From contig NZ_LT629688.1 of assembly GCF_900101785.1 (NCBI RefSeq), positions 2,294,001 to 2,358,000 of the forward strand: DNA of 64,000 nucleotides, written 5' to 3'. The notes under the pieces are model-generated. The model saw only the letters and a list, made by a program, of their open reading frames with translations, had not been told where the DNA came from and searched no databases. Of this stretch, positions 8,075 to 17,954 are shown piece after piece. Position 1 is the first letter of the stretch. Each line of letters opens with the position of its first letter. The DNA comes from Auraticoccus monumenti (lineage in GTDB: Bacteria > Actinomycetota > Actinomycetes > Propionibacteriales > Propionibacteriaceae). The position numbers were made by a program, and so were the translations under genes.

Positions 8075-9820
8075 TCAGCGACGGCGTCGCAGCACCGCCA
8101 CGCCGGCCGTCAGGGCGGTCAGCCCGAGCAGCCCGAGGGCGCCGGCTGGGCCGCCCGTGGCGGCGAGGACGGGACCGTGCCCGCCGGTCACGACGGCACC
8201 GCCGCCACCGTTCGCACCGGTCGCGACCGGTACCTCGTCGCCGTCATCGGTGTCGGTCACCGGGTCGACGACCGGGGCGGGCGTGGGGTCGACGGGAGCG
8301 GGAGCCGGGCAGGTCGAGCGAGCCGGCAGCTCCCCCTCGCCGAGGTAGACCCCAGGGCCGGGCGGGTCCATCGTCAGCGAGGCGAGGTCGCCGGCAATCC
8401 AGGGCACCTCGTCCTCGAGCAGCGCGAAGGTGAAGGAGTCACCCGCAGGCACCTCGTGCAGCTCCAGGCCGCTGATGTCGAAGGGGTCCTCGCTGTCGGG
8501 GTCGACCAGCGCGTCGGGGTCGACCAGTCCGACCCACAGCGCGTCGGGGTTGCTGGCCGGGTTGGTGAAGGTCGCCGCGTCGCAGGTCAGGGCGACGTCC
8601 AGGCAGCGGCCCACCAGCACCTCGGCGCTGACCTCGGGCTCATCGGCTCCCGTCGTGGCCTCGAGCGTGTAGGTGCCCGGCGCCAGACCGGTGACCAGCA
8701 GGTCCTCGGACTCCTCGTCCGCCACACCCTCCTCGACCACGCGTCCGTCGGCGTCGGTCACGGTCCAGGTCGCGGTGGTGTCGGTCGAGACGAAGAAGGC
8801 GAAGGAGAGGGCGCCCCCGGGACCCTGGTCGGTGCGGCACTCGGAGAAGACGTAGGCCAGCTCCAGGCCGCAGGCGTCGAAGTCGATCAACGCGTACCCC
8901 TCACCGGCTCCGATCGCGGCATCCGCGGAGAAGGCGGCGACGTACTCGACGTCGGTCGGCAGGGTGAGGGACTGGCCGGGGGTGAGCTCCTCGGTGATCT
9001 CCTCCTCGTCGTCGCTGTAGAGGTCGACGTAGACCAGCGTCACCGTCGCGTTGCCGGCGGGGTTGGTCAGCGTGACGTCCTCGCAGCTCTCCACCACCTC
9101 CAGGCACCCGGCCACCTCCGTGGCTGCGGTGGCCAGCAGACGCTCGGCGCCCTCCTCGAGGACCTCCACGACCTCGACCTCGACCTCACCGGAACCGCCG
9201 AGGCGGGTCTGCACGCTGCGCTGCTCCGCCGCCTCCAGCACGAGCTGCTGGGTGGAGGTCTCGCCGTCCTCGGCGGTCACCCGGACGCGCACGTCGACGG
9301 CCTCGTCGGTGGTGTTGGTCAGGCTGCTGCTCACCGAGGCGTCCTCGCAGGTGGTGCTGAGGGCGAGGGTGATGTCACCGGGCACGGCCAGCGGCCTCGG
9401 ACCGGGAGCGGCTGCCGCCTCCTCGGGCGCGACGTCCTGCGACTCGTCGACCACGACCTCGTCGACCGCCGGGTCGTCCTGGTCGGCAGGCTCCTCCGCG
9501 GGCTGCTCGACCTCGTCCTCGGGAGCCGGCTCGACGGGGAGCGGCGGCGTGGACGGGTCGGCGGTCGGCGCTGCGTCCTCGGTGGGGTCGGTTCCGGGGG
9601 TGGGCTGCTCGTCGGGGGAGGGGGCATCCGGCTCGGTGACCGGGGAGGTCGTCGCGGTGGGTTCCCCGGCGCCGTCCCCGGTGGGGAGCTGCTCCGCCGA
9701 CGCGGACGGCGTGGCGGGGGCCGGGGTGGCCTCCTCCGCCGCCGCGGGGGCCGCGGACACCGTCCCGAAGGTCAGCAGTGTCGCCACCAGGGTGGTCACC
9801 ATCGTCGTGCGTCGGGCCAT
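8075..9820 (-). CDS. Secreted surface protein with LAxTG sortase signal
   Basis: A 581-residue exported protein. Residues 1-30 form a signal peptide ([19 protein letters not shown]...APAAAEE). Residues 30-135 are a Pro/Glu/Asp/Thr-rich linker. The rest is a set of roughly 80-100-residue modules with paired cysteines and a recurring TNPAxNxxxxxxVxLVD pattern, probably beta-sandwich repeats. The C-terminus has LAATGG, a hydrophobic helix and an RRRR tail: the sorting signal preferred by class E sortases. An alternative TTG start lies one codon upstream (9823). No enzymatic domain is visible; adhesin or wall-structural roles are possible. The intergenic gap to the divergent GH13 gene is 279 bp. 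Confidence 0.8.
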   Translation of the reverse strand: MARRTTMVTTLVATLLTFGTVSAAPAAAEEATPAPATPSASAEQLPTGDGAGEPTATTSPVTEPDAPSPDEQPTPGTDPTEDAAPTADPSTPPLPVEPAPEDEVEQPAEEPADQDDPAVDEVVVDESQDVAPEEAAAAPGPRPLAVPGDITLALSTTCEDASVSSSLTNTTDEAVDVRVRVTAEDGETSTQQLVLEAAEQRSVQTRLGGSGEVEVEVVEVLEEGAERLLATAATEVAGCLEVVESCEDVTLTNPAGNATVTLVYVDLYSDDEEEITEELTPGQSLTLPTDVEYVAAFSADAAIGAGEGYALIDFDACGLELAYVFSECRTDQGPGGALSFAFFVSTDTTATWTVTDADGRVVEEGVADEESEDLLVTGLAPGTYTLEATTGADEPEVSAEVLVGRCLDVALTCDAATFTNPASNPDALWVGLVDPDALVDPDSEDPFDISGLELHEVPAGDSFTFALLEDEVPWIAGDLASLTMDPPGPGVYLGEGELPARSTCPAPAPVDPTPAPVVDPVTDTDDGDEVPVATGANGGGGAVVTGGHGPVLAATGGPAGALGLLGLTALTAGVAVLRRRR

Positions 9821-9916
9821 CAACCACTCCGTATCCCGCAGGTGCCCCGTGGCGAGGGGGGACCGGTCGGTGCCTCGAGGAGCGCACGCACATCATGTCG
9901 GGACCGTGGGTGTCGT

Positions 9917-9938
9917 AGGTCACGCTCAGGTCACGTTC
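9917..9938. promoter_or_regulatory. 11-bp-spaced direct repeat between divergent genes
   Basis: AGGTCACG occurs at 9917-9924 and again at 9928-9935, exactly one helical turn apart, with CTC/TTC following each. Tandem 11-nt units are typical of OmpR/PhoP-type response-regulator sites. The position suits control of the surface-protein gene or the GH13 gene. Confidence 0.35.
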
Positions 9939-10099
9939 TGCGCGGTGGCTGGACGCGTGGCCGGTCCCGGGAGGACGTCGTCGTGCCCGACGCACCCGGA
10001 CGGTCGTCCAGGTCACCGACGCCGTCCCACCCGCCGGGCCCGCAGGTGACAGGATGGGCCGGGTCGCACCCAGACGTCGAGACAGCACGAGGAGCGCGC

Positions 10100-12430
10100 G
10101 TGAGCCAGCAGCCCGAGGTGGACACGGGGACCGACGTCCGGTCCCAGCCGACGGACGGCGTCGAACGAGGGACGGAGATGGCGCCGATCCCGGCGCCGGG
10201 CGTCGAGGCGTCGGGGGAGGAGCACGAGCCGGGCGTCGGGGACATCAACTTCGACGAGCAGTTCTACCCGGCCCGTCCGCGGGCGCTGCGTCCGCGGGCC
10301 CGTCGCAAGCTCACCTTCACCGGTGACCTGACGCCCCCCTTCGAGCCGGTCGGGACGAACGGCGCCTACGTGGAGTGGCTGGTCAACCAGTCGATGCTGG
10401 GCGACGCCACGATGCTGGCCCGCCAGCTGTCGGGGCAGTCGAGCATGTGGAACAACCCCTTCGCGCACCCGAACCCGCGCCGCGCGGTGGACACCGCGTC
10501 GGTGTGGTTCACCGCCTACCCGCTCTCGCTGATCACCCGTCCCCGCCAGTCCTTCCTGTCCGCGCTCGGCGCGGACGACCTGTGGGACGCCTTCGAGCAG
10601 ATCGGCATCAAGGCCGTGCACACCGGACCGGTCAAGATGGCCGGCGGCATCTCGGGCTGGGAGCCGACCCCCAGCATCGACGGCCACTTCGACCGGATCG
10701 CGATGGCGATGGACCCGCTCTTCGGCACCGAGGACGAGTTCCGCGGCATGTGCGAGTCCGCGGCGGCCCACGGCGGCACCGTGATCGACGACATCGTCCC
10801 CGGCCACACCGGCAAGGGTGCGGACTTCCGGCTCGCGGAGATGAACTACCGCGACTACCCCGGCATCTACCACATGGTGGAGGTGCCGGAGGAGGGCTGG
10901 GAGCTCCTGCCCGACGTCCCCGAGGGCGAGGACTCGGTCAACCTGGACGCCGCCTGCGAGCGGAAGCTGCAGGACGCCGGCTACATCATCGGCGAGCTGC
11001 AGCGCGTCATCTTCTACGAGCCCGGGGTGAAGGAGACCAACTGGAGCGCGACCCGCCCCGTGGCCGACACCAAGGGCACCCGGCGGCGCTGGGTGTACCT
11101 GCACTACTTCAAGGCCGGGCAGCCCTCGATCAACTGGCTGGACCCGACCTTCGCCGGCATGCGGCTGGTGATGGGCGACGCGCTGCACTCCCTGCTGGAC
11201 CTGGGCTCGGGCGGGCTGCGGCTGGACGCCAACGGCTTCCTCGGCGTGGAGCGCTCCTCGGAGGAGTCCCCGGCGTGGTCGGAGGGTCACCCGCTGTCGG
11301 AGACGGCCAACCAGCTGATCGGCTCGATGGTGCGCAAGGTCGGGGGCTTCACGTTCCAGGAGCTCAACCTGACCATGGACGACATCAAGGCGACGTCGGC
11401 GTCCGGCCCGGACCTGTCCTACGACTTCATCACCCGACCCGGCTACCACCACGCGCTGGCCACCGCGGACACGGAGTTCCTGCGGCTGGTGCTGCGCGAG
11501 GGGATGCGGATCGGCATCGACCAGGCGTCGCTGGTGCACGCGCTGCAGAACCACGACGAGCTCACCTACGAGCTGGTCCACTTCGCCACCACCCACCGCG
11601 ACGACCCCTACACCCTCGGCGGGGTGGAGATGCCGGGCCACGAGCTGGCCGAGCACGTCCGGGAGACGCTGCGGCAGAAGATCACCGGGGAGGCGGGCCC
11701 CTACAACGCGATCTTCACCCAGAACGGGATCGCCTGCACCAGCGCGTCGGTGATCACCGCCACCCTGGGCATGACCGACCTGGAGTCGCTGAGCGAGGAC
11801 GACGTCGAGCGGGTCCGCCGGGCGCACCTGCTGCTGGCGATGTACAACGCCTGGCAGCCCGGGGTCTTCGCGCTGTCGGGGTGGGACCTGTGCGGCACCC
11901 TGCCGCTGAGCCGGGAGCAGGTGAAGTCGCTCATCCGCACCGGGGACACCCGCTGGGTCGAGCGCGGGGCCCACGACCTGATGGGCTGGAACCCCGAGGC
12001 CACCCAGTCCGCCTCGGGCATGCTGCGGGCCACCTCGCTGTACGGCCCGCTGCCCGAGCAGCTGCAGGACCCGCAGTCCTTCGCCTCGCGCCTGGCCGCG
12101 CTGCTGGCCGTCCGCGAGACCCACGGCATCGCCACCGGTGCGCTGCTGGACGTCCCCGACGTCTCCCACCCGAGCATGCTGGTGATGGTAAACCGGCTGG
12201 CGGTGGGCGCCATCCAGGTGACCGCGCTGAACTTCGGCGAGGAGGACATCCGCGGCACCGTCATCTCCGGCGAGCTGCCGGTCGGTGGCCGGGTGGTCGA
12301 CCTGACCACCGGGGAGCAGCTGACCGAGGTGGACACGCTGGGCAGCTTCCGGGTCGGGCTGGGCCCGTTCGAGGGCGTGGCGCTGATCATCAAGGAAGAC
12401 GCCGACGAGACCGAGGAGGCCACGCGATGA
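10100..12430 (+). CDS. GH13 family trehalose-synthase-like glucosyltransferase/hydrolase
   Basis: A 776-residue cytoplasmic protein (no signal peptide). All four GH13 signatures are visible in modified form: region [11 protein letters not shown] (229-238), region [12 protein letters not shown] with the nucleophile Asp at about 376, region III FQELNL with the acid/base Glu at about 421, and region [10 protein letters not shown] (481-488). The C-terminal ~90 residues form the usual beta domain. The closest functional picture is maltose alpha-D-glucosyltransferase (trehalose synthase), but region I (VPGHTG instead of VNH) is unusual, so the exact reaction is uncertain. The first 50 residues are acidic and disordered. 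The GTG at 10100 has GAGGAG 6 nt upstream. The 4-nt overlap with the next gene shows coupling. Confidence 0.75.
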   Translation: MSQQPEVDTGTDVRSQPTDGVERGTEMAPIPAPGVEASGEEHEPGVGDINFDEQFYPARPRALRPRARRKLTFTGDLTPPFEPVGTNGAYVEWLVNQSMLGDATMLARQLSGQSSMWNNPFAHPNPRRAVDTASVWFTAYPLSLITRPRQSFLSALGADDLWDAFEQIGIKAVHTGPVKMAGGISGWEPTPSIDGHFDRIAMAMDPLFGTEDEFRGMCESAAAHGGTVIDDIVPGHTGKGADFRLAEMNYRDYPGIYHMVEVPEEGWELLPDVPEGEDSVNLDAACERKLQDAGYIIGELQRVIFYEPGVKETNWSATRPVADTKGTRRRWVYLHYFKAGQPSINWLDPTFAGMRLVMGDALHSLLDLGSGGLRLDANGFLGVERSSEESPAWSEGHPLSETANQLIGSMVRKVGGFTFQELNLTMDDIKATSASGPDLSYDFITRPGYHHALATADTEFLRLVLREGMRIGIDQASLVHALQNHDELTYELVHFATTHRDDPYTLGGVEMPGHELAEHVRETLRQKITGEAGPYNAIFTQNGIACTSASVITATLGMTDLESLSEDDVERVRRAHLLLAMYNAWQPGVFALSGWDLCGTLPLSREQVKSLIRTGDTRWVERGAHDLMGWNPEATQSASGMLRATSLYGPLPEQLQDPQSFASRLAALLAVRETHGIATGALLDVPDVSHPSMLVMVNRLAVGAIQVTALNFGEEDIRGTVISGELPVGGRVVDLTTGEQLTEVDTLGSFRVGLGPFEGVALIIKEDADETEEATR

Positions 12431-12636
12431 GCGAGTCCGCATCCGAGCACGACCGGGCGCGTGAGCAGGAGCTGGTGGCCGAGCGCGCCGAGCTGCTGCC
12501 GGAGGAGGAGACCGCCGGCGGCAGCGCGGACCCCGAGGCGCAGGCGGCGGAGATCCTGGCCGACTCCGAGCGGCGCACCCTCGACCCCGAGGGCACCCAG
12601 CAGGAGTCGGTGCAGAGCCCCGACACGAACGGCTGA
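12427..12636 (+). CDS. Small acidic protein coupled to the GH13 gene
   Basis: A 69-residue protein, strongly acidic and Ala/Glu-rich ([17 protein letters not shown]), probably helical or disordered. Its ATG overlaps the GH13 stop (ATGA), so it is translated together with the enzyme. No known domain is recognised. The partnership suggests a regulator, chaperone or scaffold of the GH13 enzyme, but that is inference. It stops just before a large hairpin. Confidence 0.6.
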   Translation: MSESASEHDRAREQELVAERAELLPEEETAGGSADPEAQAAEILADSERRTLDPEGTQQESVQSPDTNG

Positions 12637-12666
12637 CCGCAGGCCGACCTCGCGTCCACACCCGGC

Positions 12667-12714
12667 TCCGGTGTGCGATGTCGCTGCGAACACGCAGCAG
12701 GACCGCACACCGGA
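12667..12714. terminator. Large nested bidirectional terminator hairpin
   Basis: An 11-bp perfect outer stem (TCCGGTGTGCG with CGCACACCGGA) encloses a second perfect 6-bp stem (GCTGCG-AACA-CGCAGC). It sits between the convergent small acidic gene and the ChaB-like gene, so it can end both transcripts. Confidence 0.7.
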
Positions 12715-12739
12715 AGCAGGTGACGGGTCGAGCGGGCGG

Positions 12740-13162
12740 TCAGCCGCGACGGGCTTTCGCCGTAGCCCGGTCGTTGGCCTTCTGCAGGGCCTCCACCAGC
12801 TCGGACTTGGTCATCGTGGACCGGCCCGGGACGTCGAGCTCACGGGCCCGCTCGTACAGGTGCTTCTTGGACGCGTTGGCGTCCACGCCGCCGGCGGTCC
12901 CGCGGTCGGTGTCGGCACCGCCCTCCGCCTGGGAGTCCGACGGGCCCTTGCCCTCCTTGGGCTCCCAGTGGTCACCCACCTTCTCGTGGGTGTGCTTCAG
13001 GGCGCTGTAGGCGACGCGGTGGGCCCGCTCCTCGTCGCCGTACTGCTCCGCGGCCGAGTCGTGGGTCTCGGCGAAGGTGCGCTGGGCCTTCTCACCGCTG
13101 CGCTGGAGGGTGCTGGGCAGCTCGTCGGGGTCGACCCGACCGGACTTCGTGGTCTTCGGCAT
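12740..13162 (-). CDS. ChaB-like protein with C-terminal Rho-N/SAP-type motif
   Basis: A 140-residue protein. The N-terminal half (LPSTLQRSGEKAQRTFAETHDSA, then HRVAYSALKHTHEKVGDHW) matches the ChaB fold, often annotated as a putative cation transport regulator. The C-terminal part (KKHLYERARELDVPGRSTMTKSELVEALQKA) is a Rho-N/SAP-like helix-extended-helix that commonly binds nucleic acid. The linker is Gly/Asp-rich. A good ribosome site (GAGAGGAGCAAGCG) precedes ATG 13162. The role is uncertain; the combination recurs in actinobacteria and hints at a DNA- or RNA-bound stress protein. Confidence 0.75.
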   Translation of the reverse strand: MPKTTKSGRVDPDELPSTLQRSGEKAQRTFAETHDSAAEQYGDEERAHRVAYSALKHTHEKVGDHWEPKEGKGPSDSQAEGGADTDRGTAGGVDANASKKHLYERARELDVPGRSTMTKSELVEALQKANDRATAKARRG

Positions 13163-13230
13163 CGCTTGCTCCTCTCAGCAGACGACGCTACCCGCCGGGA
13201 GGATCCCGCGGTACGCCACCCGGTGGTCGG

Positions 13231-13611
13231 TCAGCTGGTCAGCCGGTGCAGGGCCGGACGGCAGGCCTGGGCGTAGCCGAAGGCCAGCGGCAGCGGGGCG
13301 TGCACGGTCAGGGTGGCGACGCACCCGTCGCCTCGGGCTTCGATCGCGTGCTCCATCCGGACCGTCGCCGGGCCGATGCCGACCCGCCAGCTCCAGCGGC
13401 GGGCGGCGGCGTCCACGGACTCGACGGTGAAGGGGAGCGCGGTCGGGCCGAGGCTGCGCACGGTGCCGGTCATCCCGGTGACGAGCGCGGTCGAGCTGGC
13501 CTCCACCGAGCGGATCTGGGGCGACCAGTCGCTCCACCGGCGGAGGTCGGCGTAACGCTGCCAGGCCTCGTCGGCGGGCAGCGGACCGGCCACCGCGACG
13601 GTCCAGCTCAT
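13231..13611 (-). CDS. SRPBCC-fold (polyketide cyclase/START-like) protein
   Basis: A 126-residue protein spanning a single SRPBCC domain: the N-terminal strand and helix LPADEAWQRYADLRRWSDWSPQI, the central strands TGMTGTVRS and RRWSWRVGIG, and a C-terminal long helix. Such proteins bind hydrophobic ligands in a deep pocket; the ligand is unknown. Its ATG overlaps the stop codon of the upstream LCP gene by one base (TGATG), so the two are co-translated. Confidence 0.75.
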   Translation of the reverse strand: MSWTVAVAGPLPADEAWQRYADLRRWSDWSPQIRSVEASSTALVTGMTGTVRSLGPTALPFTVESVDAAARRWSWRVGIGPATVRMEHAIEARGDGCVATLTVHAPLPLAFGYAQACRPALHRLTS

Positions 13612-14858
13612 CAGCGGTCCGCGAACTGGGCGATGGCGTCGGTGTCGCCGCGGGCGATCGCCTCGAAGAGGGCCGGGGCGTCCGCCTCGTCCCAGAGCAC
13701 CGCCGACCCCGCGGAGGTGGAGGCGTTGGGGTTGCCGATCGGCACGGTCAGCGTCAGCCCGTCACCGCCGGCGATCCGGCCCATCGCCAGGGCGAGCTGG
13801 CCGGCGTCCAGGATCCCCGTGCCGGGGTCGGTGGTCAGCGACTGCGCGACGGCGTGGTTGAGACGCCAGTAGCGGACCGGGTTGAGCACGCTGGCGGGGG
13901 TGACGGCCTTGTCGGCCAGGGCCGCCATCACCTCGCGCTGGCGCTCGACCCGGCCCAGGTCGCCGCGGGCGTCGGCCTTGCGCATCCGGGCGTAGCCGAG
14001 GGCGGTGACGCCGTCCATGGTCTGGCAGCCGGCCTCCACCTCGAGGTGGGAGTCCCGGTCGCTGATCGCCTCCTCCGGGCACAGCTCGACCCCGCCGACG
14101 GCGTCGATCACCTCGACGAACCCGCCGAAGCCGATCTCGACGTAGCCGTCCACCCGCAGCCCCGTGTTCTGCTCCACGGTCTCGGTGAGCAGCGGCGCGC
14201 CACCGAAGGCGTAGGAGGCGTTGATCTTGTTCGAGCCGTTGCCGGGGATCTCGACGAAGGAGTCCCGGGGCACCGAGATCAGCGCCGGACGTCCGCCGGG
14301 GGGCAGGTACAGCAGCATCATCGTGTCGGTCCGGGCGCCCTCCACCGACCCGGTGCCCAGCCGGCTCTGCTCCTCCTCGCTCAGCCCCTCGCGGGAGTCC
14401 GAGCCGACGAGGAGGAAGAGCTTGCCGGGCTGCTCCGCGGGCCGGTCCCCGGTGGGGAAGGCGTCGACGTCGTTGCCGGTCGTCCAGGCGTAGGCCGGGA
14501 CGCCGACCAGCCAGACCACCAGGGCCAGCAGCAGCACGCCCAGGGTGGCGAGGAACCGCCGCACCGGGTGGCGCCGGCGGCGGGGCCGGTCGGGCCTGGA
14601 CGCGGTGCGCCTGGGGTCCACGGGCGGCGGGGGAGGCGGGACCGGTCGCACCGGCTCGCGACGTGCCGGCTCGGTGTGGCTGCTCCGGCGCTCCGCCGGG
14701 GGAGGAGCGGCCGCACCGGCCCCCGGGCGCTGGTCGCCGGAGAGGCCGTGCAGCTCGGCCAGCTCAGCCTCCGACATGGCGCGCGTCTCCTCCTGGCTGG
14801 GCCGGGGCGTGTCGTCGCGCCGGTACAACCAGTCGAGGTCGTCGGAATCCCTGGGCAT
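13611..14858 (-). CDS. LCP (LytR-CpsA-Psr) family cell-wall glycopolymer transferase
   Basis: A 415-residue type II membrane protein. A long cytoplasmic Pro/Arg-rich tail (1-100) is followed by one transmembrane helix (about 102-122) and an extracellular LCP domain (about 145-310). The LCP signatures are LFLLVGSDSREG, GARTDTMMLLYLPPGG, ISVPRDSFVEIPG, KINASYAFGG and YARMRKADARGDLGRVERQ, with the Arg and Asp residues that bind the polyprenyl pyrophosphate. LCP enzymes transfer teichoic-acid-like or arabinogalactan-like polymers to peptidoglycan. ATG 14858 matches the domain layout; a GAGGAGG stretch lies 17 nt upstream. It is divergent from a second LCP gene across 150 bp. Confidence 0.88.
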   Translation of the reverse strand: MPRDSDDLDWLYRRDDTPRPSQEETRAMSEAELAELHGLSGDQRPGAGAAAPPPAERRSSHTEPARREPVRPVPPPPPPVDPRRTASRPDRPRRRRHPVRRFLATLGVLLLALVVWLVGVPAYAWTTGNDVDAFPTGDRPAEQPGKLFLLVGSDSREGLSEEEQSRLGTGSVEGARTDTMMLLYLPPGGRPALISVPRDSFVEIPGNGSNKINASYAFGGAPLLTETVEQNTGLRVDGYVEIGFGGFVEVIDAVGGVELCPEEAISDRDSHLEVEAGCQTMDGVTALGYARMRKADARGDLGRVERQREVMAALADKAVTPASVLNPVRYWRLNHAVAQSLTTDPGTGILDAGQLALAMGRIAGGDGLTLTVPIGNPNASTSAGSAVLWDEADAPALFEAIARGDTDAIAQFADR

Positions 14859-15008
14859 GGCGGCAACGGTACCGACCTCCTCGGCAACCACCCCGAAGTC
14901 ACGACGCCGGTCGGCGTGGCGGGCAGCGTCCTGCGACCGTGGTGGTACAGGCTTGTGCTCGATCTGGGTGGAGACCCTTCCCCGCTCGCCGAGATTGAGA
15001 GGTGTGCT

Positions 15009-16640
15009 GTGCCCGCTGACGTCCACGACCCCCGGACCACCCGCCCGAGCCTGCTCGGACTCGTCCAGGACCCCGACCACCTGCGATCGCGCGGCGCCTG
15101 GGCGTCCCTGCGTCGTGGTCTCGTCCTCCTCGGCATGACCGCCGTGCTCCCCGGGTCGGCGCAGCTGGTCGCGGGCAACCGCGCCGTCGGCACCCTCGCC
15201 CTGCGGGTCTGGTTCGGCCTCTGGGCGTCCGTGCTCGGTTTCCTCGCCCTGGCCCTGGTCAGCCGCCACGCCGCGGTCGCCGTGCTCAGCGCCGGGTTCA
15301 CCTGGTCGCTGCTGCAGGCCCTCGTGGTCGTCGCCGGACTGGCCTGGGTGGGGCTGCTGGTGGACGCCTGGCGGCTGTCGCGCCCGATCGACATGCACCG
15401 CCCGCACCGCCTCGGTTTCGCCGCGCTGAGCCTGGGGCTGGCCTTCACCGTCGGCGGCGGGGCGGTCGCCTCGGCCGGCGTGCTGGACAGCCAGGGCAGC
15501 CTGGTCAGCCACGTCTTCGCCGGCGGTGGCGACTCCGAGCAGGTGGCGGGGCGCTACAACATCCTGCTGCTCGGTGCCGACGCGGGGGCCAACCGGGTCG
15601 GCGTCCGGCCCGACAGCATCACCGTGGCGAGCGTGGACTCCGAGACCGGCCGCACCGTGCTGATCAGCCTGCCGCGCAACATGGAGGACGTCCCCTTCGC
15701 CGAGGGATCACCGATGCGCGCCCTGTACCCGAACGGCTTCACCTGCCCCGAGCACGAGTGCATGCTCAACAGCGTCTACACCGAGGCCACCGCCCACCCC
15801 GAGCTGTACCCCGGCGTGGCCGATCCCGGTGCCCAGGCCACCAAGGAGGCCGTCGAGGGCGTCACCAGGCTGCGGATCAACTACTACGCCATGGTCGACC
15901 TCAAGGGCTTCGAGGCGCTGGTGGACGCCGTCGGCGGGATCACCCTGGACATCGGCACGCGGGTGCCGATCGGCGGCGGCACGTCCCCGGTCCGCGGCTA
16001 CATCGAGCCCGGCCAGGACGTCACCCTGGACGGCGGCAAGGCGCTCTGGTTCGCCCGCTCCCGGCACGGCTCCAGCGACTTCGAGCGGATGCAGCGGCAG
16101 AAGTGCGTGATGAGCGCCATGCTGGACCAGCTGGACCCGATGACGGTGTTCACCAAGTTCTCCGACATCGCCGGGGCCGGGGAGCAGATCGTGGCCACCG
16201 ACGTCGGCGGCGCGCAGGTCACCACGCTGGCCGAGCTGGCCAACGAGGCCCGGCAGCTCCCGATCCAGAGCGCGTCCCTCACCCCGCCGCTGATCCACCC
16301 CGGCAGCCCCGACTTCGCGCTGGCCCGGGCCACCGTGGCCCACCACGTCGAGGCCGCCGAGATGCTCGACCGCGGCGAGACCCCAGGCCCGGCCCCGAAG
16401 CCGGCCACGGTGGAGGAGCCCGCGCCGTCGCCCAGCGAGCCCGCACCCTCGGACCCCGCACCGACCGAGCAGTCCCCGGCGGGTCCGGCTCCGGTGGAGA
16501 CCCCGGCCGAGCCGGCACCGGTCGACGAGGCCCCGGGCGAGGACGTCGGCGCGCAGCCCGGCGAGGAGGCCGACGCCGGCGATGAGCCGGACACGGACCC
16601 CAACAGCTCCGACGACCTCAGCGCCGTCTGCTCGGCGTGA
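15009..16640 (+). CDS. LCP family protein with extra N-terminal membrane helices
   Basis: A 543-residue protein. Unlike its divergent neighbour it has four hydrophobic helices in the first ~155 residues, then the LCP domain (about 180-400): YNILLLGADAG, RPDSITVASVD, LISLPRNMEDVPF, YYAMVDLKGFEALVDAVGG and ARSRHGSSDFERMQRQK. The last ~85 residues are a Pro/Glu/Ala-rich disordered tail ending in CSA. The GTG start at 15009 has GAGAGG 6 nt before it; an ATG at 15135 would remove part of the first helix. A glycosyltransferase follows after 30 bp, which supports a role in attaching cell-wall glycopolymers. Confidence 0.82.
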   Translation: MPADVHDPRTTRPSLLGLVQDPDHLRSRGAWASLRRGLVLLGMTAVLPGSAQLVAGNRAVGTLALRVWFGLWASVLGFLALALVSRHAAVAVLSAGFTWSLLQALVVVAGLAWVGLLVDAWRLSRPIDMHRPHRLGFAALSLGLAFTVGGGAVASAGVLDSQGSLVSHVFAGGGDSEQVAGRYNILLLGADAGANRVGVRPDSITVASVDSETGRTVLISLPRNMEDVPFAEGSPMRALYPNGFTCPEHECMLNSVYTEATAHPELYPGVADPGAQATKEAVEGVTRLRINYYAMVDLKGFEALVDAVGGITLDIGTRVPIGGGTSPVRGYIEPGQDVTLDGGKALWFARSRHGSSDFERMQRQKCVMSAMLDQLDPMTVFTKFSDIAGAGEQIVATDVGGAQVTTLAELANEARQLPIQSASLTPPLIHPGSPDFALARATVAHHVEAAEMLDRGETPGPAPKPATVEEPAPSPSEPAPSDPAPTEQSPAGPAPVETPAEPAPVDEAPGEDVGAQPGEEADAGDEPDTDPNSSDDLSAVCSA

Positions 16641-16670
16641 GCGGGGACGGCTTCGTGAGAGGGTGCCTGC

Positions 16671-17690
16671 GTGGTCGACCCTGAGGACGACGCGACCCGG
16701 CGCTGGCCCGGGGTCAGCGTGGTGATGCCGGTCCGCAACGAGGAGCGCCACCTGGCAGCGGCGGTGGAGCAGGTGCTGGCCCAGGGCTACCCCGGTGAGC
16801 TCGAGGTGCTGATGGCCGTCGGCCCCAGCACCGACCGCACCGAGGAGATCGCCACCGGGCTGGCCGCCGCCGACGCCCGCGTGGTGCTGGTGCCCAACCC
16901 GGCCGGACGCACCCCGCACGCCCTCAACGCCGCGATCGCCCGCTCGCGGTTCGACATCATCGTCCGCGTCGACGGCCACGGCGAGCTCACCCCCGGCTAC
17001 ATCACCACCGCGGTGGAGCTGCTGGAGCGGACCGGTGCGGCCAACGTCGGCGGCATCATGGACGCCCAGGGCACCACCGCCTTCGAGCAGGCCGTCGCCG
17101 TCGCCTACACCAGCCGGCTCGGCCTCGGCGGGGCCACCTTCCACCTGACCACCAGCCGGGAGCAGGAGGCCGAGACCGTCTTCCTCGGCTCGTTCCGCAA
17201 GTCGGTGCTGCTGGAGGTCGGGGGCTACGACGAGACCCTGCACCGGGCCCAGGACTGGGAGCTCAACCACCGCCTCCGTCAGGCCGGGCACACCATCTGG
17301 TTCTCCCCGCGGATGCGGGTCACCTACCGGCCACGCTCGACGCTGCGGGCGCTGGCCCGGCAGTTCTACGAGACCGGGCGGTGGCGGCGCGAGGTGGTCC
17401 GGCGCCACCCCGAGACGGCCTCCCTGCGCTACCTGGCCCCACCGCTGGCGGTGACTGGCGTCGTCGGCGGCACCCTGGTGGCCGGCCTCGGCGTCCTGGG
17501 TCCGAGGTGGCTGCGGCTGGGGGTGCTGGCCCCGCTCGGCTACCTCGCGGTGGTGCTGCTCGGGTCGGCCGGCCTGCGCCGGGAGCTGCCGCTGCCGGTG
17601 CGGCTCCGGCTGCCGCTGGTGCTCGCCGTGATGCACATGACCTGGGGGGCCGGCTTCGTGGTCGGGCTCCCGCGCGACCGCGATCGCTGA
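16671..17690 (+). CDS. Family 2 glycosyltransferase, ExoA-like
   Basis: A 339-residue protein. The GT-A domain starts at VSVVMPVRNEERHLAAAVEQV and carries the metal-binding acidic motif in IIVRVDGHGE and the acceptor-site motif AQDWELNHRL. Three hydrophobic helices follow at about 258-280, 285-303 and 315-335, so the catalytic domain is membrane-tethered on the cytoplasmic side. Succinoglycan ExoA-type enzymes have this layout. It sits 30 bp after the LCP gene, fitting cell-wall or exopolysaccharide synthesis. The sugar donor and acceptor are unknown. Confidence 0.82.
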   Translation: MVDPEDDATRRWPGVSVVMPVRNEERHLAAAVEQVLAQGYPGELEVLMAVGPSTDRTEEIATGLAAADARVVLVPNPAGRTPHALNAAIARSRFDIIVRVDGHGELTPGYITTAVELLERTGAANVGGIMDAQGTTAFEQAVAVAYTSRLGLGGATFHLTTSREQEAETVFLGSFRKSVLLEVGGYDETLHRAQDWELNHRLRQAGHTIWFSPRMRVTYRPRSTLRALARQFYETGRWRREVVRRHPETASLRYLAPPLAVTGVVGGTLVAGLGVLGPRWLRLGVLAPLGYLAVVLLGSAGLRRELPLPVRLRLPLVLAVMHMTWGAGFVVGLPRDRDR

Positions 17691-17874
17691 GTCCCGGCTG
17701 GCCTCGCGGACCCGGCGTTTCGGCGGACCGTCCGGCTCGCCGTCCGCTGGATCCGTCGGCGGCGCCGTCCGTGCTTGCTGGCGGCTGACCCGGGCTCCCG
17801 TCGCCGCCGCCCGGTGATGCCCCTCGCACCGGCACAGGCCGACGTCCAGTGGCGGTGTCGGCCCTGGCCGGCGT

Positions 17875-17944
17875 GCAGAACCGGTCGCTGAGCCGACACC
17901 ACTCGACACCGGTGGAGAGACGTCTGCTGAGGGTCCGGTTCTGC
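17875..17944. repeat. 70-nt palindromic repeat, family 1, copy 1
   Basis: An imperfect palindrome from GCAGAACCGGTCGCTGAG to CCGGTTCTGC, located in the gap between two convergent gene ends and 10 nt beyond the photolyase stop. Six more copies occur in this window. The rest of the 17,691-17,874 gap shows no gene. Confidence 0.85.
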
Positions 17945-17954
17945 GAGGCGCCGA

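Noticed and set aside
6575-10099. A huge N-terminal extension of the GH13 gene
   Set aside because: It runs antisense through fucD and the surface-protein gene; the real start is the GTG at 10100 with a ribosome site.
13854-15008. A long extension upstream of the plus-strand LCP gene
   Set aside because: It is antisense to the other LCP gene; LCP homology and membrane helices begin after GTG 15009.
15708-17909. A minus-strand open frame over the LCP and glycosyltransferase genes
   Set aside because: It is a shadow of real plus-strand genes; the Arg/Gly/His/Gln-rich translation has no domain.
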